Shown: one piece after another, positions 56,192 to 64,000 of the stretch | How the letters are laid out: each line of letters begins with the position of its first letter | How positions within the stretch are numbered: the first letter of the stretch is position 1 | NCBI RefSeq assembly: GCF_001638985.1 | Contig: NW_017265149.1 | Coordinates: forward strand, 739,619-803,618 | Reading direction: 5' to 3' | Source of the DNA: Phycomyces blakesleeanus NRRL 1555(-) | Lineage: Eukaryota > Mucoromycota > Mucoromycetes > Mucorales > Phycomycetaceae | DNA: 64,000 nt | The notes under the pieces: model-generated | Told to the model about the DNA's origin: nothing | Seen by the model: only the letters and a program-made list of their open reading frames with translations | Database searches by the model: none | Made by a program: the position numbers and the translations under genes

Positions 56192-56199
56192 TGACGTCA
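56192..56199. promoter_or_regulatory. CRE-like palindrome TGACGTCA
   Basis: Perfect 8-bp CRE. A near match, TGACGTCG, is 167 bp away at 56359-56366, and a second perfect site is at 63760-63767. Binding by a CREB/ATF-type bZIP is possible, but no adjacent gene is seen. Confidence 0.35.
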
Positions 56200-57780
56200 C
56201 TTTCACTCTTCTTTCTCACTTGCTTATTCACTCCACTCTCTCACGTTTTTATACATATACTTTATTTTATTTTATATATCTGTGTGTTGAATAATTATTA
56301 TCATTTGGCCAGGGCAAATCAAAACAATTCACTATCTGATTTTATTTTATTTTTTATTTGACGTCGATCTGAAAAACAAAGCTTTGCCTTGAAACACAGC
56401 CGTTTGGGCCGCGACAGTAAAAGGAAGAAGTTAAGGTATAAATAAAAAAAAAAAAGAGAGAGAGAGAGATACACATTACACACATGAGTGCGCGTGTATT
56501 ATTCCCTTTCGCAAAATATGCTCATTTGCTTTCTCTCTTTTCTGTCTTCTTTTTTTACTTACTTATTTTCAAAGAAGTCACTAACTTGAAAAATACAAGA
56601 GATATTATTTATATGTGCATGTGTGTATAGAATATTATATATCAAAATCAAAATTATTTTTGCTACTTTTGGGACCCTTTATCTTTCATCTTTTTTAAAA
56701 ATAAAAAAAATAAAAACTGTAAGAGATCTCTTATCTGAACATGACTTGAATTTCTTTTTTATTTCTTTTATCCTTTTTTCAGACCTTTGAGAAACATATA
56801 GAGTTAAACATGAACAGAAAGACTTAAAGAGGCCATCATCATCATCATCATCATCATAATTATCATCACCCCTCCCCCCCCCATACACACACACAACTAT
56901 ACATACTATTCACTACACACACGCACACAGATAACCCCCCCTTTCCCTCTTGTCCTCCTCGTCTTTGTCCCTTGGTCCATTATTACTTCCATCTTTCTTT
57001 ATTTTATTTTATATTGTTTTATATTAGCATTAGGCTTCCAAAAGGTCTTTATTTTCTAATCTCACATGTCCTTCTCCCCCAATTCCCCTTCCACCTCCAC
57101 CACCTCCACCACCATCATCACCTTCACCTTCACCTTCACTCACCACCCCACCTCCACCACTCCTTCACTTCACTTCACTTGAATTCCCTCTTTATTGCTA
57201 TCTATTTATATATCTAATAATTAGACAAAGACTCTTTTTTTTTTTTTGAGTGGCAAGACTATTTTTCCTTGAATTTTCTTTGGTCTTTTTAAAATATATA
57301 TATATACTTGAAGATCGGCTGCATTGTTGTTGTTCTATATCTAAATAGCTTTACTACACTTTAGTCTCTCTCTTTTTTCTTACTTTCCTTTTACTTTCCC
57401 TTTAAATTATATAATTTGATATATCTTTTTTTTTTTTTGTGCTTGTGTATTTGGTACGGTGTTAAATTTACCCTCCAACTTTAATGTTTTATTTTATACT
57501 GTACTATATAATTTTTATATTCCTCTCCCCTCTCTCCCAAAAGAAGGATGAATATTTAGCAAGTCTTATTTTGTTTTATCGGTCCCACCTACGGATCGGT
57601 TCTATCGGACGGCCTGGCCGGACTGAAATCCAATGGCCTAGAGTTACCGTCCCTCTCTTTCTACTCAATCACTCCACTTCACTGACTAATTTTCCTCTTT
57701 GCTGTCTCTATTTCATTTGTTGGTTATCTGACCCTAAAAAAAACCCCCCCTCGAAATCATCGCACAACCCTTTCTATCTT

Positions 57781-57831
57781 CTACTCTGCTCTACTCTGCT
57801 CTACTCTGCTCTGCTCTGCTCTGCTCTGCTC
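57781..57831. repeat. CTACT/CTGCT pentamer array
   Basis: Tandem pyrimidine-rich pentamers (CTACT, CTGCT), part of a larger C/T-rich tract to about 57960. Confidence 0.8.
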
Positions 57832-58743
57832 CACTCCACCTCACTCCACCTCACTCCACTTTACTTTATTCCCCCCCCCCCCGTCCTCCTCTCTTCTTCC
57901 TTTCCCATCCTACACCCACCCCCTGGCCCCGTCCCCCCTTTTCTTTTTGTACTCTCTCTTTCTTTCTTTCTTTAAAAGGGTAACAGAAATAAATAAATAA
58001 ATAAAAAAAATAAAAAAAAAAGATCAAAATGGTACAATTTTATTCTGGTAGTTTGGTTGGTTGTGATTATGTCCTGGGAAAATAAAATCAAAGTTTAGGA
58101 GTTGATAATGCAGGGCCAATTCTGCACAACAAGATAAAGTGTAAAATGAGATAAAAATTGATTCCAGTCTTCTGTAATCTCTATCTATCTATCTATCTAT
58201 CAATCTGTCTATTTGTATCTATCTATCTACATACATACATACATACATACATAAATGCATGCAAGTAATGCATCTGTATCATTATCATTACCATTATCAT
58301 TAGTGATGGTATCGTAATTATACATATACTTTTCTGTTGAAAACAAAACAAAAAGGGAAAGCTTGTGTTTAATCGTTACTGTTAAGTCTTCTCTCTGTGT
58401 GTCTTTTCTTTTCTTTTTTTTTGTTTGTTTGTTCGTTTGTGATAGGGCTACTGAACTTTCTTTTTCTTTGGTACAAGGATCATGATTTCTTTTCTTTTTT
58501 TTTGTCACAATCGTTGTTTTGTGTATAATCTGATTGGAAAACGTGGTTTGGTTTTTTTTTTCTTGCTGTTGCGGACGTGGCCGAGTTGAGTGTGTAACCA
58601 TTCGGAGTCTTTTGATATTATTTTTTTATCAATTTTATCTATTAGTTGATACAAGAATAATTACTAGTGATATAATAGGTTTTAATTAAGGAAAGAAGAA
58701 GAAGTGTTTTAGAATTCAACAATTCATCATAATCGTCGGTTTT

Positions 58744-58777
58744 CTTTGGTTAATTGTTTTAAAACAATTAACCAAAG
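58744..58777. repeat. Perfect 34-bp palindrome
   Basis: CTTTGGTTAATTGTTTT is followed immediately by its exact reverse complement, with no loop. Confidence 0.9.
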
Positions 58778-61700
58778 GTTTCATCAAGATGTTTTTTTTT
58801 TTTAAAAAAAAAAGAAGGTTGTTGGTAATGAAATATGATTGGAATCAAAAAAAAAAAAAAGTTGTCGGTTATAATATTTATTTGGTTTGAGTTTTTGAAC
58901 CAATAACCCGCCCGGGACCTGCATCTAAAAGAAGATGGAGAACAGCCAATAGGACATTAGAGTTTCAAGAAACCCAAATTTGATCATTTCCAATGACACA
59001 CTTACACACGCACACAGAGATATGTACACATAAAGAGCAGTATAAAGAGAAAATCTGATAGCCTGTAAAGAGTATAGAAATATACATCAGATCATATTTT
59101 TGAGGGTCATTAACAACAGTCCAACTAAAGAGCACAATCATTTGTATTCTGTAATATACCTACATGTAATTTCAAAAGCTATTAAAAAAAAAAGCATCAT
59201 TCCTAATCTACTATAGACTTGACACTTGTTTAAGCCAATCATATCTGTTCGGAATAAACAACAAGAAAGATTCCATATCCACATATATCATCCTCTTTTA
59301 TCTCAGTGCATGTCTGTCTTTGTGCCTGTCTGTGCTTTTATGTATGTGTATGTCTGTATATGTTCGTTCTTAATTGAATATCGGGTTTTATTTGTAGTGT
59401 TCATTAAATGTACAAAAAAGAGAGAGGAACTTATTAAATTGAATCATAGCAACCAAAACAAAAAATCCCCCCAAAACCCAAAACTTAAAAACAAAAACAA
59501 AAAAAAAAGGTTTCTTATTTTGTTTCAATATTTATCTTTTTAAAAAGAAATATACAACCTAACAACAAACAAACAGCAAAACAACAAAGAAAGGGCTTCT
59601 TTGTGTCTTTTCTGTTTTTGGTTCTTTAAAAAAGATTACTATTCGTTCCTTTTTCTTTTTTTTCTTTAAAAAAAAAAAAAAAAAAGTTCCATAACCTTGG
59701 TCTTGTTTGTTGCTATATATTATTTTTTGGTATTTTTTTTTTCTGTGATGTAAGTTCTCCGATTGTGAAACCTTTCCTGACCGTGCGATACAAAAAAAAA
59801 TTGATTTGTTACAAAAGAGTACTAAGCGGAGAGGTTGCACGTGGTAGACTAAAACGCACGTACATTCTAACCAACAAAACCTGACTTAAATTGGCTTAAA
59901 TTGACTAGCTGGACTTGTAAAGCCAAATGATATTCCACTATTACTACTAGTTACTTTGGCTACGACTTAACGATGGATATTAGTTTCTTTTGGTAATCAA
60001 AGCCAACCCAACCCGATTCAATTCAATTGACTTCAATTAATGATTTACTTTATTTTTTTATTGTTCAATTGGATACATGTTTTGTTAAATCTTTATTCGA
60101 TCTTATTCCATTACATTCTAAACAAAATAAACAATTTTAATACAATTTTTTTTTCTATTTTACCTATTTATGTATTCCAAAAAAATATATATTGGGGGGG
60201 GAGTAAAGGGAAAAACTGAAATATATTATGTATATATATAAAAAAAAAATTATATGGTTAAAAGTAACCATGGCTAAAATTTTTGTTACTTTTTTTTTTT
60301 TTTTTTTTTGGTTTTTTCTCCACCTCCACTTTTACCTCCTCTTACTGCCCGTTTTTATTTTCTCTCTCCCGCCTTATCATACTACTCCTCTTAATCTTCT
60401 TCTTCCTCTCATCTCCCTCCCCCCATTTTTTTTTTAAATTATATACATATTATATTACATAAAAAGACACACGGACACACAGACACACAGACAATAATAT
60501 ATATATATATATATAACAAAAAAGAGAGAAAATAATAAGACTCTATTTATTTTTATAATATCTTGATTAACAAATAAAGTAAAATAAAAAAAAGTTTCTT
60601 TTTTATTCTTGTGTTGCCTTTGACCATCTTTCTTATCTTTTATCTTTTTTTTTTTTAAAATATATATATATATATATATGTAGATATGTATATATATATG
60701 TAGTGCACTGATTAAAAAGAGAAAGAAAAAGAAAGGATCTTGATAAAATAATAGTATTAGTATATTACTGTGAAGAGGTATCTATAAAATCAATATCGGA
60801 TCAAAATCCAAAATCCAAAATTCAAATCAAATATTCATTCTGCATTATCTTTTCATTTCATTTCATTTGATCGTGTTGAATTACTGTTTTGCTATACTTT
60901 TGCCTATAGACACACAGACACAATATAAATAAATCAATATACATTATATAATCTCAACAAAAATTACTCTCCTTCTAATGAATATAAAATGGTTTGGTGG
61001 CGTGAGAAAAAGGTTGGATTGCATAGAAAGGATGAATGATTCGGCGAAGACTGCTTTTTATTTTTTATTTTGTATTTATATATATATAATAAAAAGAAAA
61101 CAATTCTTTGTACTCTCTAGACTTGTGTACAACAGAGCAGTAAGCTACAAACTATAAGCTACAGGAACTACAAGCTCTAGCAACAAACTCCATACAATAT
61201 ATATATAGGAAGCACAAAACTATCTACCTATCTGCGCACATGTGCACACATGTACACACACTTACTTACTCTCACACCCATGGACTTTCTTACTTGCTTA
61301 CTCAATATATACTATAATACAATGTAAAAGAAAAAGTAACTTGATAGATCAGTGTATAGATTAATTTGTATACAAATTTTCGGATGTCTTTAAGATATAT
61401 GTATATAAATATTATATAATTTCAAGTTCCCTTAGGGTTGGTACTCCAAGAACGTTTATAATAAAGTTTATACTTCTTTCCTTTTCTTTTTTTACCCGTG
61501 AAATAATATCCAAGAATGGATCTATCAAAAAAAAAAAAGTGAAATAATTACTTGCTGCTGCTACTAATTACTTACTTTCCGATAATTGAAACAAATTATT
61601 GGTTGGAAGATAAAATAACCTTTTATATGTATTTATTTCTTTAGTGTTGAGCCGGTTACCGGAAGGAACAAAAAGGAACAAAAAAAAAGGATAATGGTAA

Positions 61701-63242
61701 CGAAAAATAATTTCCAGATATAAACATACACACACACACACAGAGATACATAATTGATCTCTTATACTCAGACTCCTTCGTTTTGTTTGTTCGTTGGTTG
61801 ATTTTTATATATATAAATATATTTCGGATTTGTTACGACGATCACTAGCATATTGTAATATGAATGTACATTTATACATAGAGATAGACCAGACAGTCAG
61901 ACAGTCTAGCTCTAGTTCTAGTTCTAGTTCTAGTCTGGTTTAGTTTAGCTTGATTTGATTTGATTTACTCTCGTCTGATCTTGTTCTGTCCTGTACTGTC
62001 CGGTCTGGTCTGGTCTGGTCTTGTCTAATTTATGTTGGCTATGATGACCATCATATTATATTATTGTTATTATTATATATCTAGCTTGTATATATTTTAT
62101 ATTTCAATTAATAATAATAATAATTTGGCAAAAAGTTTGTTCCGTTCCAAAAAAAATATATATATAAAATAAAATAAAATAAAAGTATTGAAGAAAGGGT
62201 TAGCAAATTCCGCTTATCTAAACAGGACAATGATACCAATCACACTCTAAACGGTCACCATGGTAACATAATAAACTGTATGTACCCTTGGCAACTACTT
62301 TATCTAAATATACATATGTACTCATTACACAACAACAGTAATAACTAGCAACAGGTAACAGGTAACAGAACAAAGAAGGACAGTAAAGTATAAGTATTTT
62401 TTTTTTTGTTTGTTTGTGATTCCAAGATCATGGTTCCTTTTTTTATTTTATTTTATTTTATTTTATTTATTTTGGACCGGGGTTGCTGAGTCCCCACACA
62501 AGTAAAAGAAGAAGAAGAAGAAGAAAAAAAAATATGCTTCAAGTGCTACGATTCTTACACAATAAATCAAAAAAAAAAAAAGAAGGATACAGGACCAGCA
62601 TTGTTTGTTTAAATGTCTCAATGTTCACTTTATCCATGCATACAGACATAAATATAAATAAATATGTACCTCTGTGTGTGGGTAGTGAGTATCTGTTTTT
62701 AGGTTTCTGTCCAAAATAACTTTCTCTGTTTGATTCCAAAATAAAAAAAAAAAAGTAAAAGAGTAATCAAGGAATGAATGACATGTAATCTGTCTGTCTA
62801 TTTGTCTATCTGCCTATCTATGTGTATATATTTAGCCTCAATTCAACACACTTTGATTAAAGTACAGACAAGGTACATCGATATCAATGAATAAATGAAA
62901 AGATGCTCATTGATTCAATCTGATCTAATTTGATTTGATTTGATTGCATATTTTCCACGTGTTGATAAGAGATGTTAGCCATTCAAATCAAATGTCTCGA
63001 GAACAAATAATGATAATAATAAACAAACAAAATACAAGACAAATACTGTAAATATTACACACTAGAAAATTCCAAAAAAAATAATAAAATTTAGGGACAA
63101 ATATATATATAAAATATGCTATTCTTTAAACTATTGACACAATTGTATAATCATAAATAAATAGTATCAGTGCGTTTGAAAATAAAAAATAAAATAAAAT
63201 AAAGCATAAAAAAGATTCCAAACAAAATAGGAGGAATATACA

Positions 63243-63276
63243 TTTTTTTTTTTTTTTTTTTGGGGGGGGGGGGGGG
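63243..63276 (+). repeat. T19 followed by G15 homopolymers
   Basis: Nineteen T directly joined to fifteen G. It could be genuine, or have uncertain length in the assembly. Confidence 0.85.
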
Positions 63277-64000
63277 TTTGGTGGTAAATATGTAGGTAGG
63301 AAGAAGTATAAAAGTAGAGAAGTCTTTTTTTTTTTTTAAAAAAAAAGGGCAAATGTCTGGGTCTGAAATGGAACCCGGGTTTTAAAATATTATTTATAAG
63401 TTTAAATCAATAAAAACAGTAACAGATACGTCATCAATGGTTACTCTTCTTAATTTATACATATTCTAAATATATATATGTATATATATATAAATGTACT
63501 TCTTTAAGTTTCTTTTACTGGGATCAATCAAAAGTAAAAAGATCAAGCATAGATAAATAGAAGAAGTACCTCTATTTTAGAGTATTAAAACTCATCACAT
63601 AATTATCATATACAAAGAGAAAAAAAAAATCAAAAATCAAGATTTTACACACTATTTACAATTTTGCACTACTATACTTTCTTTTTGCGCTACTGCACAC
63701 AAAGAGAGAGAGAGAAGATATTTTTGGTTACCAAGAACCTTGAAATCATTTATCCTATTTGACGTCAGCGAACTAAAATAAAGTCAAGTCAACTCTCAAC
63801 TAATAGTAGCAAATACCAAAAGCACACAAGTCATGTTTAAAAAAGAAAAAGGAACTTTGGATTCTTTGTACGTCACTGTATTACTTGAATATCTTCTTAT
63901 ATTATTATTTTTTATTCCACAGAATCCAATAAAATCCAACCCAATAATAATGTAAAATTTCAGTATTTCAAAAAATCAAAGTAAAATATATATATATATA

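Larger units (their letters stand above)
53879..64000. other. Ten-kilobase gene-empty region
   Basis: No supported gene on either strand. The first kilobase is the ATPase promoter, purine-rich on the plus strand (pyrimidine-rich on the coding strand). The rest has microsatellites (CAAAT, CACTA, GACA, CTCTG, CATA, TGATT), three TGACGTC-type CRE-like sites (56192, 56359, 63760), a GC-richer patch at about 55575-55650, a perfect 34-bp palindrome (58744-58777) and T/G homopolymers (63243-63276). Confidence 0.5.

Overview
The window looks like nuclear DNA of an early-diverging filamentous fungus, most likely Mucoromycota (Mucorales-like). It is AT-rich and full of simple repeats. Its genes are interrupted by short GT-AG introns, plus a few GC-AG ones. 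The gene content fits such a fungus: a GPI-anchored chitin deacetylase, a plant-type P3A proton ATPase, a dual-finger GATA factor, a Polo kinase, Sec61 alpha, complex I NDUFS4 and CRIPT. Species cannot be settled from the sequence alone. Most exon joins below were worked out by hand from splice sites, reading phase and family conservation.

Layout. 1-4.06 kb: a truncated copy of a 3.6-kb near-perfect palindromic element, flanked by a roughly 365-bp terminal-inverted-repeat (MITE-like) element. 5.7-8.4 kb: a WWE-like protein gene and NDUFS4. 10.1-15.4 kb: an 11-exon Polo-like kinase with a huge linker. 18.0-19.7 kb: chitin deacetylase. 21.4-23.3 kb: SEC61 alpha. 24.4-25.1 kb: a small coiled-coil protein of unknown function. 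25.8-26.4 kb (minus): CRIPT. 27.2-38.5 kb: a repeat island with more MITE copies, a roughly 165-bp tandem unit, two GC-rich non-coding islands and a complete second copy of the palindrome, inverted relative to the first. 38.5-44.6 kb: gene-empty. 44.6-46.3 kb: dual GATA-finger factor. 50.3-53.9 kb (minus): plasma-membrane H+-ATPase. 53.9-64 kb: gene-empty, with microsatellites and scattered CRE-like sites.

The genes are mostly unrelated housekeeping or cell-wall genes and do not form an operon or a biosynthetic cluster. The strongest candidate for something undescribed is the pair of palindromic elements. Each has arms of about 1.63 kb around a loop of about 375 bp, with no convincing ORF and TATA-like sites at the arm/loop borders pointing into the loop. 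The two copies are inverted about 31 kb apart, share the same junction with the MITE, and bracket a seven-gene block. Other notable points are a Polo kinase of about 1,313 residues whose second polo box has Gly where PLK1 has the phosphate-binding His, an apparent excess of GC-AG introns (3 of 26, two of them in CRIPT), and a GATA factor with a His-rich rather than Cys-rich inter-finger region.
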